64,000 bases of DNA, taken from contig NC_133656.1 of assembly GCF_009905375.1 (NCBI RefSeq), positions 239,414,415 through 239,478,414 of the forward strand, in the 5' to 3' direction. Of the stretch, positions 1 to 11,473 are shown in pieces. Each line of letters opens with the position of its first letter. The first letter of the stretch is position 1. The stretch is from Apium graveolens. Lineage: Eukaryota; Streptophyta; Magnoliopsida; Apiales; Apiaceae. The position numbers were made by a program, and so were the translations under genes. The notes below the pieces were generated by a model. That model did no database searches, had not been told where the DNA came from, and saw nothing but the letters and a program-made list of their open reading frames with translations.

Positions 1-655
1 CTCGTTTAGAAGGAAGGGTCGAAGGTTTTGGGCATATAGCTAATTGAAAGGGCAGGGACTGATTAGACGCTCTCCTTTTCTTTTAAAACATTTGATTTCA
101 TTTAGTAATAGTAAAAATGATAATAACAAATAGAAAGGAATAATGTAATGGCTTAGGTCGTATATCTACGACCAATTTGCGGTAGAAGAGAAGGTTCCAT
201 AAAAAATTGTGTGGATGAGCTCTTGACTTATTGTATGCACTTTACTGATGAGCATGTTATTTTGAGAATTTGAGGACCAAATTCTTTGAAGGGGATAATA
301 TGTAAAATCCCAGATTTTTAGATAATTCTTTATTGTGACTTTGGTGTTTAATTGTAATTATTTATGATTTAAAATCAATGATCTTTTAGTTTATAGAGTT
401 TATTGTAAAAGTCATTAAAGTATATTTTTAAAAAGTTGTAACTCTTAATTAAATTTCAAAACTTAATTTTAGCTAAGAATTTATTTTGTTAAGAGAAAAC
501 ATGTCATTAATTAATTAGTATGGATAATAATTAGATCGATAATTATCTTTATACTTAGATTGAAAATAGAGAAAGGGACAGACATCAGTTACAAGCGTTA
601 AAAAAACCTAACAAGAGAGAAAAGATGTAGCGCCCGTCAGAGAGAGAAGGGGTGG
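1..655 (+). mobile_element. possible remnant of a Ty3/Gypsy 3' end and partial LTR
   Basis: No gene is visible here. At about 270-300 the text 'gaggaccaaattctttgaag' followed by a short purine run resembles the stretch just before the 3' LTR in chromovirus-type Ty3/Gypsy elements. At 301 a segment begins with TGTAAAATCCC, close to the usual TGTAA..CCC start of such LTRs. The following 300 bases are AT-rich and open in no frame. No matching second LTR, primer site or coding domain is present, so this is a weak call resting on resemblance alone. Confidence 0.3.
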
Positions 656-1013
656 GATTCGTAACAAGTTTAATAGGAAGGGGCAATGATTCTCGTAAAC
701 TTTTGATACTTATGTAAACTGATGTGCGTGATGTTATGTATATAATTTTATACCTACATGCTTGACTGATCTTGGTTATATATTAAGGATATTTGTGTAG
801 TATGTTGTAATATATAAGTGATGATGTCAAAGATTACTGAAGATGACAACATCATTAGTGTTCTTGATAAAAGTGTGAAGAAAAAGCTAAATGGACATCT
901 GATCTAAGGAGAATAATGAACTGTTACATTTCATAATCATTTTAAATTTGGGGTTAGTCTTGTTAACAGACATGAATTTGTGTTAAACAATCTTCTCACA
1001 AATTGGGGGAGAT
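656..1013 (+). mobile_element. 3' non-coding end of a Copia element with polypurine tract
   Basis: This AT-rich stretch has no coding potential but ends at 1001-1013 in AATTGGGGGAGAT, the polypurine tract typical of SIRE/Maximus-type Copia elements, directly before the LTR that starts with TGTTG at 1014. It therefore looks like the 3' end of an element body whose LTR is the one at 1014-2425. The left limit is uncertain. Confidence 0.55.
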
Positions 1014-1311
1014 TGTTGTAAAAGACATGTATGTACTTTAATAAGACTAAGATATTTTGTCAACCCCAAGTAAGTTGTATTATTATCTTAATTTATATTT
1101 TGTACTTGTAATATTTAAAGTCTGTAAAAATGTCAAGGGAGCAGACTGAAGCCTTTTTTCTATAAACAGTGTCAAGCCTAAGAATTCTATTTGGAATAAG
1201 ATCAAGAAGATCATGCCTCAGAAGAATTATGAAGAAGCTTGGAGTTGAATGAATCTGTTTTAGGAAAAATACTCTAAGTCAAGATCTCTACAAGTCACGG
1301 ATTTAATGTTA

Positions 1312-1800
1312 TAGAGAAGTCATTCGAGAACTCCAGAATGACTTATAGAGAACCCAGAAAGCTTATAGAGAACTCAGAGATATCGACAAGCCAAATTGAA
1401 GACAAGAAGATTGGAGATATCGACAAGTCAGTTTTTCACTAGAGAACTCAGGGTTATCGACAAGTCAACATTCATTAGAGAACTCTGAGTTATCGATAAG
1501 TCAAGTTCCACTAGAGAACTCAGAGATATCGATAAGTCAAAATTCACTAGAGAACTCAGAGATATCGATAAGTTAAATTTGACTAGAGAACTCTGAGATA
1601 TCGACAAATCAAAAAGCCATTAGAGAAGTAAAAGTTATCGATAAGTCAAAGTAGAGATGTGAAGATTAGAGATCTCGACAAGCCTAAATTCTCTTATAGA
1701 GAACTGAAGACCTCTACAAGCCAAACTAAATATAGAGAACTAGAGATCTCGATAAACCAATATACTTATCGAGATGTCAAGTTTTCTATAGACCTAAACT
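1312..1800 (+). repeat. 36-bp tandem repeat inside the Copia LTR
   Basis: The motif AGAGAACTCNGAG.TATCGA recurs with starts at 1441, 1477, 1513, 1549, 1585 and 1622, a spacing of 36 (once 37) bases, with more degenerate units on both sides. Each unit carries TATCGAYAAGTCA. The repeat is imperfect and AT-rich, has no spacer structure, and is confined to the LTR. Confidence 0.85.
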
Positions 1801-2019
1801 GGAGATCTCGGGGTAAAATCTCAAAGTACAAAGTTGCGAATCAGTTCAATATCCAAGATTAACAATCAACAAACAATCCAAACAGCTGGATTGACAAGTC
1901 TACAAAAATCAGCCCGAAAAATGTGCAAGATCAATGGTGAAGATTAACTGATAAAAGAATATCAAAGTGAACACGGGGTGCCAAGATATGCTAAGCCAGA
2001 AATGGAAGATCTACTTTTC

Positions 2020-2028
2020 TATAAATAG
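2020..2028 (+). promoter_or_regulatory. TATA box of the Copia LTR
   Basis: TATAAATAG lies about 400 bp before the LTR end, followed by the presumed R and U5 parts. This is a perfect plant TATA consensus at a sensible place for an LTR promoter; use is inferred. Confidence 0.5.
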
Positions 2029-2427
2029 AAATGACAAGTGACAGTTTAGAAAAACTAATAGCATGTCTTATTGTACATTGTGTAAACTAGCAGTTAACTA
2101 AGTTATAAAGTTAACACTGGTCCTTTAGTCAGTTGTAACAATTTAGATGTTATCTTGTAACACTCTCAAGGAAAAAGCTAAACTCTTTAACATCAAAGAA
2201 CCTAGAAATTTTGTAGCAAAACATTCTTAATTTTAATACAAAAATTAAGTGAGTTTTGAAAAGATCTGTGTTCCTTATTCTTGCATGTTTTAATTTCTGC
2301 AGTAACACATTTTATTACAAGATTCAATTTACTTTGTTCAACCTAGCCGAAAGGATTCAAGAAAAGCTTAAAAACAGTAAAACACATTCACCCCCCCCCC
2401 CTCTGTGTTTATTCATTTCCTAACAAG

Positions 2428-2439
2428 TGGTATCAGAGC
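2428..2439 (+). other. primer-binding site (tRNA-iMet)
   Basis: TGGTATCAGAGC is complementary to the 3' end of initiator methionine tRNA and is the standard plant Copia primer site. It lies two bases after the LTR terminus CCTAACA. Confidence 0.85.
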
Positions 2440-2476
2440 AAAATCTGAAAGTAAACAGATTAAAGATCCCGGGAGA

Positions 2477-3647
2477 ATGAATACACAAAAAATCAGTAGC
2501 ATCAAAATTCTTACCTTTGACAAAGCTAACTACACTCTTTGGAAAAAAAATATTGATGTTTATCAGGATGACCAATCCACTCTATATTAAGATACTAAAA
2601 AATGGGCCCTTAACTCCTATGGTTAGAGTTGAAGAATCGACAGATGGTGATATGGTCATTTCAGCTCATTATGCACCAAAAGATTCTTCTGAGTATACTG
2701 AGTCTGAAAAGGAGAAAGTTTTCCTGGATAGTGGCCTGCAATTAATATTGATTGAGTCACTTGACAATGTGATGTACAACAACATTGTCGACTGTGACAC
2801 TGCCAAGCCAATATGGGAAAAGATTGAGATACTCTGTGAAGGAACTGAAGAAGTTAGGTCAAACCAGAAAAGGATACTGATTTCACAGTATGAGGGTTTC
2901 CATGACTAAGCCAAAGGAAAGTATTACTGAAGTGTTTGAAAGATTCAACAAGCTAATAAATGACTTGCAGCTCCATGACAAATACTATGAAGCTGAAAAA
3001 GTGAACCTGAAGTTCTTGCTCACTCTCCCTGATCATTCGGAACAGAAAATATCAGCAATCAGGGAATGGAGAGACTTGAGTAGGATAACACTGGAAGTTC
3101 TATATGGAATTCTCAAAATTTATGAACTTAAAATGATCCAGAGAAAATCATTGAGATCTGGCCAAGGACATGTTGTAGATGGCTCAAGTGCTTTAATTGT
3201 AAATGAAAGCCAAACATCTAATGATGAACCAAGATCTCAAACTCCAGTTGCCTTAACAAGTGAGCAAAGAACAAATGATTCAAAGGAACAAGTCATTCTG
3301 GAATGGGAAGAAGATGAGTTCTACACTCTTGATAAACTGGATGAGCTAGATCAGTCAATGACTTATTTGGCTAGAAAATTCTCTAACATTAGAGTAAAGA
3401 AGCCAAGATTTTTCAAGGGAAAAGGAAAGTCTTTCAACAAAGATAGCAGCTGGAAAGGAAAAGGGAAGACAATTCTGAGAGCAAGAATGGTTACAAAACT
3501 GGATATGTTGACAGATCTAAGATAAGGTGTTACAACTGTGATGAGTTGGGCCATTTTGCTACGGAATGCAGGAAACCCAAGAAGGTAAAGAAAGATAAAG
3601 CTTATCTTGAACTTGAAGCAAAATATGAAGCTCTTCTGAAGAAATAA
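2477..3647 (+). pseudogene. Copia gag, broken by frameshifts
   Basis: The reading starts at ATG 2477 with MNTQKI and the Copia gag signature NYTLWK (DUF4219/UBN2 region). It continues in a second frame from about 2560 and a third from about 2890 (KPKESITEVFERFNKLINDL), so at least two frameshifts are present. Another frame change leads to a CCHC zinc knuckle at about 3533-3574 (CYNCDELGHFATEC), after which the frame stops at 3645-3647. In a working element this protein forms the virus-like particle. Here it cannot be made as one chain. Confidence 0.8.
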
Positions 3648-5295
3648 CAAAACAAAACTTATATTGCAAAGGATAGAAGTTGGGATGACTCTGAGAATGA
3701 TGAAGATGAAGAATTTGGAAATTATGCACTCATGGCCTTGGAGCAAGGAGAATCATCCTCATCTAAATCACAGGTACCAACTCTTACCACAATTGATTTA
3801 ACTGTGAATCAATATAAGGAAACTGTTGAGAAGATGAGCACATAAATGTTTCACACCCACAGAAACATGGTTGCTACTAATGAAGAAGCTAGCAGATTAA
3901 CAAAGTTGAATGAGAAGCTTGAAAGTGAGAAGCAAGAAACTAAATTGTTGATGGTTGAGCTTGAAGCTTTAAAATAAGAAAATGCATATCTAAAGAACAA
4001 GCTCAAGTGTGCAAGTGAAATTGAGGCAGTGCTAAGGGAGAAGCTGTAAAAGAATGAAGTGAAACTGAAATCTTTCAGAAATGCATCTGAACTAGTTGGA
4101 CAGTACCATGAGAAAAACAAGTCATGTGCAAACATTGCTATTGGCCTTGACTATGATGCTTTGAATGACAAAAAGAAAACTGTAGGTGACAAAAGGAAAG
4201 CAAAGAAAACTGAAAATGCTCCAACCTTTTTGAAGGAGGTTAATGCACCAATATTCAAAGTATGTGAAGTCAACTTGAGTGAAGAGGAATTGATAATCAA
4301 GCAAGAAATTGTTGATGAGGATGAAGAGGAGAAAACTGCAGAAGTAACTCAGTCTTCCAATACTGAAGAGAAGCTCATGGACAAACAAAGTCCCAAGACT
4401 CCTGTCAAAGAAACCAAAAGCGAAGATACAAGAAAGAAAAAGAAAAATAGAAATGGGAAAATAGGGATAAACAAAAGCAACAATTTTGCTTATGTTGCAG
4501 ATGCTCCAAGAAAGAAGTGTGAAAAATGTGGCTCTGTGAATCACCTAACTCACCTTTGTAAAAAGGCAGTTAGCAAGCCAACTGAGGGAGCCTGCAAATA
4601 TAATGAAGCAAATGCAAATGATCCCTATTCATTATGTGACAAGTTTGACAGCATTTCTTGCAACTTGAAAGTAATGAAGAGTTGCCACAAACTGAGAGTA
4701 GACCTTAAAGAAACAAGAATTGAGTCTACATCAGATGGAAAGCATGGACAACAGTCATTGAACTCTTTTTTTTCTAAAACAACTCATTCTACTTCTGCTG
4801 AATAAGTTAACAAGAAGAAAGTTCCCAACACTTCTTAAGTTTCTAAACACACTTAAAACTCATTGTATGCGGGGTAAAGTGAAGAAAGTCATCTGGATCA
4901 TATACAGTGGATGTTCCAGGCATATGACAGGTGATAAAACCCTGCTATCACAATTTGAGGAGAAAGCTGACCATTTGGTGACCTTTGGAGACAAAAACAA
5001 AGGATTCACAATGGGATATGGCAAAATTGTTTCTGAAAATGTTGTCATTGATGATGTAGCACTGATAGCTGGTCTTGAAGTGAATCTTCTCAGTGTTAGC
5101 CAATTTGCAGACAAAAGCTTTAAAGTTTTATTCAACAAAATAGAATGCACTTTTATCAGCAAGAAAATTGGTGAAGTTGCTCTGAAAGGAGCAAGGAAAA
5201 GAAACTTGTTTGTTGCAGATTTTGACTCAACAAATAAGGATGGTGTTTGTTGCTTCTACACCAAGACATCAGAAGAACAAAGCAAGCTCTGACAT
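3648..5295 (+). pseudogene. Copia linker, protease and GAG-pre-integrase remnant, truncated
   Basis: After in-frame stops near 3843, 3976 and 4047, an open stretch at 4059-4805 encodes a lysine- and glutamate-rich segment with a second CCHC-like knuckle (CEKCGSVNHLTHLC, about 4519-4560). From about 4867 the retropepsin motif appears as W-I-I-Y-S-G-C-S; the family has D where Y stands (codon 4903-4905), so the catalytic aspartate is lost. A GAG-pre-integrase-like part (NLLSVSQFADKSFKVLF) follows to 5292. No integrase, reverse transcriptase, RNase H or right LTR is present; the homology stops near 5295. Confidence 0.75.
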
Positions 5296-5609
5296 AAAAA
5301 GCCGTCTCACTTGAATTCACATGGGAGAAATCACACTGATAAAATCGATTCAATCAAATAAATACAAGTTAAAATATCTGAATTTCGAGAAAGATTGATG
5401 CTAAAATTGACTAAAATTGGACCGAAATTTATTAATATTTCACCATTAAACAAAATAAAAAAATTATATTACCGGAAAGTAGATTTAATCTACTTTAATA
5501 TATAATTTTTAGTTTTTTGAAATAATATAAGAGTAATATTTATTTTTTGGTCAAAAAATGGTCATTTTTTCTATAAAAGGAAATGCGACAACTAAAATGA
5601 GACGGGGAG
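5296..5609. other. AT-rich spacer
   Basis: No open frame, repeat border or motif is recognised between the broken Copia end and the hAT-like element. Its last 8 bases (5602-5609, ACGGGGAG) are the left target-site duplicate of that element. Confidence 0.5.
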
Positions 5610-6295
5610 TAGGGGTGTACACGAATCAAGTTGGGCGGGTTGGGAGAATTTAGCAACCCAACCCAATTAGTTCGGGTTTTCAAAATTTCAACCCAACCCA
5701 AACCGTTTAAATTTATAACCCAAACCAATTTGTATACTTCGGTTTGGTTCGGTTTGGATGGTTCGATCGGTTTATTAAATATACAAAATTAATATAAAAA
5801 ATTATAATAAAATATAAGGTTTCAAAGTTTAAAACACTTGAAAATAGTTCAAAATAATATTACAATCCTCCATATTGAATAGTCTTAAGCATCTAATTTT
5901 CGACATCAAAAGTACTAATAATATTGCTTACGCTTTAAATATTGGAATGAATCATTAATGCAAAAAATATAACACTAATCAAACATCTATTGTTGTTACG
6001 AAATGAACTATGAACACGGATGTTATAAGTTAAATTTAGAGTTAGAAATATATGGATCTATGTAAATGACGTAACCATAATTTTAGATTAACTTATTAGC
6101 ATGTACATATATATTTTAATCGGGTTGGGTTGGATTGGTTTAAAATTTTCGAAAACCATATCCAACCCAATTAAATCGGGTTGACATTTTTTCAACCCAA
6201 CTATATATCGGGTTGAAAAAAATCGGTTTGGTTCGGCCGAAATAGGGTCGGTTCGGTTTGGATTGGTCGGGTTGGCCAAACCGTGTACACCCCTA
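5610..6295. mobile_element. non-autonomous hAT-like element, 686 bp
   Basis: Terminal inverted repeats TAGGGGTGTACACG (5610-5623) and CGTGTACACCCCTA (6282-6295) match perfectly. They are flanked by 8-bp direct repeats ACGGGGAG (5602-5609) and AGGGGGAG (6296-6303), seven of eight identical, the size made by hAT transposases. The subterminal regions are rich in GGGTTGGGTT and CGGTTTGG words in both orientations, and the centre is AT-rich. No transposase frame exists, so movement would need an enzyme from elsewhere. Confidence 0.8.
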
Positions 6296-6732
6296 AGGGG
6301 GAGTAACAAACTATCCCAATAATTTGAGATAGGTCCTAGAAGATTCACTTCACACATATGTAACTTTACATTGTTTCTTTGAGCTAATTAAAAATCTACA
6401 CTTGCATAAATTATAAAAAAATGATCCAATAAACTAAAAATATAATGGCTAATAATATATTTTGAGATCAACAAAAATTTGATGAATGGGCCGTTATCAG
6501 GCCGAAAAGCAAAATTTCAGGGGTAGATGGATCCAGAATTCACAACATTCCCATCCACTCGAACTCTTAATCGGGCCTGTTCCTGGCCCAATCAAATAAA
6601 AAGAACTGGACAGACAAAATCAAACAGAAACAACTGACATACAAATGTACATTAGATAGAGTTCACTTTGACTCCACTTGCCGGCAAACATCTATATATT
6701 CATTTGTATCTATATCTTAACTTAATCATACC
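6296..6732 (+). promoter_or_regulatory. upstream region of the DUF212 gene
   Basis: No coding frame is seen. CTATATAT at 6692-6699 could be a TATA box, but it is only about 35 bases before the start codon, which would leave almost no 5' leader, so the true promoter may be elsewhere in this stretch. Confidence 0.3.
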
Positions 6733-9700
6733 ATGTTATTACATCAAAGCTTGAGCTTCGCCGGAGCTCTCACGTTTCCCCGCCGTAATTCTCTTCTCTC
6801 TCGCCGGAAAATTCATAAACCTCTGACGTCATCATCTGTATTTTCTTGTGTTTGTCTCCACGTCAGCTCCGACACAGTCACTGAACTTGCACAAAACAAG
6901 GTTCCATATATACTTTTATACTAGTATATAGCCCGTGCGATACATTTTTTTATAATTTTAATACGTTGCTTCGAACTTTGTACCTCTTAAATAATACTAT
7001 TTTTATAATTATAAATCTAGCGGTTCTTGTATACTATTTTTTTTGTTTTGTTTAATTTTTACTTGTTTTGATGATCATTTTTATTTGTGTTTATTTAGGT
7101 TTTAGTTGGGGCATTTGTATCTGCTGTGATTGGACAAGTTTCGAAGCCTTTTACTTCTGTTTTGCTGTACGGTAATAAGTTTGAGCTTGATTTTAGCTGG
7201 ATTACTCGTTCCGGTGGCTTTCCTTCTGCTCATTCCTCTGTGAGTTCTTGTACTATTGAATTTTATTTTTCGGATTTTTTGGTTTAAGGTTATTTAGGCC
7301 TAGCATTGGTAAATTTATCGGAATTTTGTGATGAATGTTGGTTCTGGTGCCTTTGAGATTTATTTTTTGGATTAATTGTCGATTTTATGTTTAAATTTGA
7401 GTTATGCTTGGTATTGTGTAGACTTATTGTGATTGTGTAATGGATTCATTGGCAGGCTGTTGTGGCCACTGCAACTTCCCTTGGCCTTGAAAGGTGCGCG
7501 TGTTTATGTATTATTGAAATTATATATGTAATTTGATCATGAATGTTATGGTTAAATTTAGTGAATTCTATATTTGTAAACCGTAAACTGTTTGTTTTGC
7601 GACTCACGGATTTTTGTAGGAATCTTATTTGGATATGTAGTGAATTATGTATGTTTATTTAGTAAGTTTTGCATATGTGTTAGGAAGCGAGGAATTATGT
7701 CTAATTTATTTACAAGTGACCTGGTCGTTTTGTGTTTGTTTTGGGGTTAAGGAAGAATTAGTTTGCTAAGTTCATTTGACTAAATTGCAGGGGTTTTGCA
7801 GATTCAGTTTTTGGTTTGGCAGTTGTTTATGCTGGGATTGTTATGTATGATGCTCAGGTTTGCATTTTTTTCCTCGATTTCTACATAGAAAAGTAGATAT
7901 GTGTGTCTGCATTTGTGTGATAGTTTGATCATTTTTTGGATGTCGAACGTGTTAATGTGTTTTGTGTTTCTGTGAGACTTTCAAGCTTCTTGGACGAGGC
8001 CATAGCTGTGTTTTGTTGGAATATATCCATATGTAATAGATCCCTTGATAATTCAAGTAATTTAACGATGCATTGCACGTAGGGATATAATTATTTTTTC
8101 TGAGCTAATAAACAAGATTATATGTTTATACATAGAGGTTGTACACTTGCACTCCATTCACAAGGGAAAACAAGAAATAAAGTACAAAATATGTGGTTAG
8201 GTTATTTTCTGATCGGGTTGCTGAAGGCAGAATGTTATTGAAGCTCAACTTTAGTTTGGGCATCTAAAGATATTGCATTGGCGATGAGCTTTGCATAATG
8301 TAATCCAACTTATTAACTAAGGTCTAAGAATAAAGGGTGTAAAAAGGTCTTGCTTAAATGGTGATTTATTTATTACTCTTCATTCTTTCGTTTTTACAAA
8401 AATGATCATGTATTTCGACATAATTACATCTTCAATTTCTGTCCTGTTCAGTACTGAGGACCTTAACCCTTTATTTTAAATTTCAGGAATGGTATGTTCT
8501 GAAAGTTGAGAACACTAACTTTTCTGGGTAAAACAGAATACTTCTAAAGCTGAATAAAGATACAATATCCAAAATTGTATTCAACAGTTGAGAATAATAG
8601 TGAAATAAATGCGGGATTTTTTGTTTTATTTAATGTATAAATTGATTTAAAAGACTGTTTGCTACAATAAGAATACAGATCTGGCTTGTTGATATAACAT
8701 AAATATTTATCTTCCGTCTCGGAAAACAAATAATCTATAACTGAGTATCTAAACAAAAGTGAGTAAGATTAAGATGTCATTGACCCAAAACAAATAACCG
8801 TCAAGAAGCTGTAAAATCTTAATTTTAGGCCCATGTCCGTTGAATGAAGAACCATTCGCATGATACAATCTCTTGTCTACTCTGTCAATTAAAAACTATA
8901 TGCGTTTCTGTAAAGTCCTCATACAAAGGGACTTTTGTCGAACATGGATAACTTGGGTAAATCGAGACAGAATCTTAAAATAATCATGAAATTGAGAGCG
9001 TTGACATTTTTCCGGGGGATACAAAAATCAGATAGAAAATTCATAAAGATAAAAAATGAAGAAATAATTATTAGAAATGGCGTTTTGATGTTATGTTCTT
9101 TTAAATTGTTTTAGCTAGGATTCGTTGAAATAAAAAGAGGCTCGGCTAGGTACTTACCAGGCCAGGGAAATTAAATGGGCCTTTCGAAGCAAAGGGGTCT
9201 TCCTTCTGTTTTTATCAAACTAGGAGGCAACCATCTAAAGATTTGTTTGAACTTAGTTGTGATGAATTTCTTGTTTACTTTAGCTCTATTGTTCTTTTCT
9301 GATCCTACTTTAAAATTCAGGTGCTCCATTTAAATTGTATAATATTTTATGTTTGAAGTACAAATTGTATGCTTTATTTGGACCTCGTACTTGTTGATTG
9401 TTTGATATTATGTAAGGGTAACTTCCATTAGGGCAGTTGTACTAGAAACTGGAGTAAAGAGGATTTTTCAGGAAGCACATATATGAGGGTAGTAATATGT
9501 TCGTTATTATTGTAGAATTTATTAGCCTTAAAGGCAAAAGATCTCATCTTCTTAAATTTTAAATGGCCCAGGGAGTCCGGAGGGAAGTGGGAAATCAAGC
9601 AAAAGTAATTAACAAGATTTTGCCGAAGACACGGGGTAACACATGCCCCTCAAATGCAGCTTATCATATGTCTGAATCTTCATCAAAGAAACAATCCTCC

Positions 9701-9976
9701 TCAAGCCTGGAGAGACCAGACACACTACATCTACAAGAACCAAGTCCTACAAAGCCAATAAACAACACTACTCTACTAAGTAGAGTAGACGAGAAAACAA
9801 ATCAAACTATGCCAACCAAAACGCCGCCTGACTTGATGACGGATGTTAAAGAAGGATCGGGAGATTTTGTCCATTATTATGCTCCACTTAAAGAGTCGGT
9901 AGGCCACACAGAGATAGAAGTCCTCGCAGGTGCTATTCTTGGTTTCTTAGTTAGCCTAATAATTCATACAACATGA
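6733..9976 (+). CDS. DUF212 protein (acid phosphatase/vanadium haloperoxidase-related), five exons
   Basis: Proposed exons are 6733-6900, 7099-7239, 7456-7493, 7791-7857 and 9572-9976, all with GT-AG introns, giving 272 residues. The family core is clear: VLVGAFVSAVIGQVSKPFTS, SGGFPSAHS, GFADSVFGLAVVYAGIVMYD, GVRREVG and near the end ESVGHTEIEVLAGAILGFLV. Hydrophobic segments suggest a small membrane protein; the PSAHS motif recalls the phosphate-binding PSGH loop of PAP2-type phosphatases, hence the family name, but the reaction is not established. Residues 1-56 are rich in S and R, poor in acidic residues and not part of the conserved core, as expected of a plastid transit peptide (inferred). 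A low-complexity S/T/P-rich insert lies in exon 5 before the last conserved block. Intron 4 is 1.7 kb. The neighbour downstream is HUA1-like, an adjacency also recalled from Arabidopsis. Confidence 0.85.
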
Positions 9977-10663
9977 GTCTTTTTTGTAGTTACAGTGTTA
10001 TACAAGGGGTGTCTGTATGTAATTCACAAGTTTGGACTAAAAAAAAGGTTTACAGACTGTCCTGGTACTCTCTGGTTCTGCACACACATACTAGATTCTT
10101 ATATCAGACAGTTTTATCAATTGTTGTACACTTTGATCAGTTCATCGCTTAATTGATCTTAGACTTTTCGGTAAATAGACGTCAATGAAACATTTCATTG
10201 TTAATGGCTACGCAATCCTCAAGCTTCCGTTAAACTGTCAGTCGAACTCGAAATTAGAGTGATTTTATTTGCAAGCATTAGAGTGATATATGTTTGGTTG
10301 CTCTTCTTCTGAATATTGTTGATTGCATGAAGAGTATGATCAAAATAAATCAAATTTGGATCAAAGAAAGATTACAGAGGATTAGAGGAAGTTGACTCAA
10401 GGATAGATGCATGTTAGGAATTACTAAAAATGGTTCATGAGTGAATGCTCTGGAACTTGCTTATCATTTCTTATAAATTTTTTAATCAAATTAAACAGAA
10501 TTGTGTAGATATTAGCAAAGAACTCACTTTAATCTTAGAGGTGTCTCTTTTATGGAATAATACTAATACTTAACCAAATAATAAAAGACTATATGATCTT
10601 ATTTTTTTTAAAAAAAACTTAACAAGTTTTTAACAAGCAACATTTTTTCCTCGCATGAGATAC
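9977..10663. other. 3' flank and intergenic DNA
   Basis: This holds the presumed 3' UTR of the DUF212 gene and AT-rich spacer. No gene, terminal repeat or RNA is recognised. Confidence 0.5.
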
Positions 10664-10892
10664 CGTTAGAATAATATAAGATCCCGGAAGAAACCTTTCT
10701 CTAAAATACCTTGAGCTTTCAGAGTAATTGGTTTTTTAACATTGGTATCAGAGCTCAGGTTGGTAGATGACTCAAGTTCGACCCATAAATGGGCTTTCGA
10801 GTGATGGAGAGTGTTAGAATAATAAGAATAATATAAGATCCCGAAAATGGTCTTCTTCTGTTTGAGATTTTAGGGTGATTGGTTTCTTAACG
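10664..10892 (+). mobile_element. TRIM (miniature LTR retrotransposon), 229 bp
   Basis: Two short direct repeats, 10664-10741 and 10812-10892, both run from (T/C)GTTAGAATAAT through ATATAAGATCCCG to GGTTT.TTAAC. The first is followed at 10743-10754 by TGGTATCAGAGC, the tRNA-iMet primer site. The second is preceded by the purine-rich GTGATGGAGAG. Only about 70 bases lie between the repeats. Flanks GATAC (left) and GATAT (right) could be a 5-bp target duplication with one change. The right repeat has an extra AATAAGAAT. No coding capacity exists, as expected for TRIMs. Confidence 0.85.
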
Positions 10893-11473
10893 GATATGAT
10901 ATCACACACATTATTTTATAAGAAAATGGGCCTGAGGATTATCAGGTAACTCACCAACTCACCCGAGATTATAAACTTCTCTTGTATAAATTTAATCACA
11001 TTTTTGTAAATACTAATAACTCATACTGAAATTATAAATTTACCTTCTTATATTTATATAAGAAAATGTTATAAGCACAATAGTACCCGAGATTATCTTT
11101 AGATACATGATTCTCATATTTTATTATTAAGAATCACTTTAGATTTCTTCAAAAAAAGAAAAAAAAGAATCACTTTAGATAAACATACCATTTTATAAAC
11201 TATAATAATATCTTCAAAAAAAGGTATTCAACTCCGTTTTATATTTATAAATTATAATCTATTTTTTGTATATATATCAACTTGGACTCTAAATTCTAAT
11301 CAGATAAGTTCTCGTATTTTCTAAAATATTTCAAATTTTAAATAAAATAATTACAATATAAATACCTCAATATTATATATCTAGCACAAACTCACAAATA
11401 AAACACACTAGCCTGCTGCCTACTGGTTATCACATATCTAGGGTTTCAATCTTTTTCAATCCTTTTCAATTCA
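10893..11473. promoter_or_regulatory. AT-rich upstream region of the HUA1-like gene
   Basis: Very AT-rich, with no coding frame. It should contain the promoter and 5' UTR of the zinc-finger gene. A short self-similarity (AAGAATCACTTTAGAT at about 11129 and 11166) is the only structure noted. Confidence 0.4.

Larger units (their letters stand above)
1014..2425 (+). mobile_element. Copia LTR, about 1.4 kb
   Basis: The segment starts TGTTGTAAAAGACATG after a polypurine tract and ends in CCTAACA two bases before a tRNA-iMet primer site, so both borders follow retrotransposon rules. It holds a 36-bp tandem repeat (about 1312-1800), a TATA box (2020-2028) and a run of eleven C at 2391-2401 near its right end. 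Its length of about 1.4 kb suits the SIRE/Maximus lineage. No second copy of this LTR lies in the window, so the body to its right has lost its 3' end. Confidence 0.7.

Noticed and set aside
1312..1800. Regular 36-bp repeats that recall a CRISPR array
   Set aside because: Units are contiguous without unique spacers, imperfect, and inside a plant LTR; the open frame across them (1659-1862) is a by-product.
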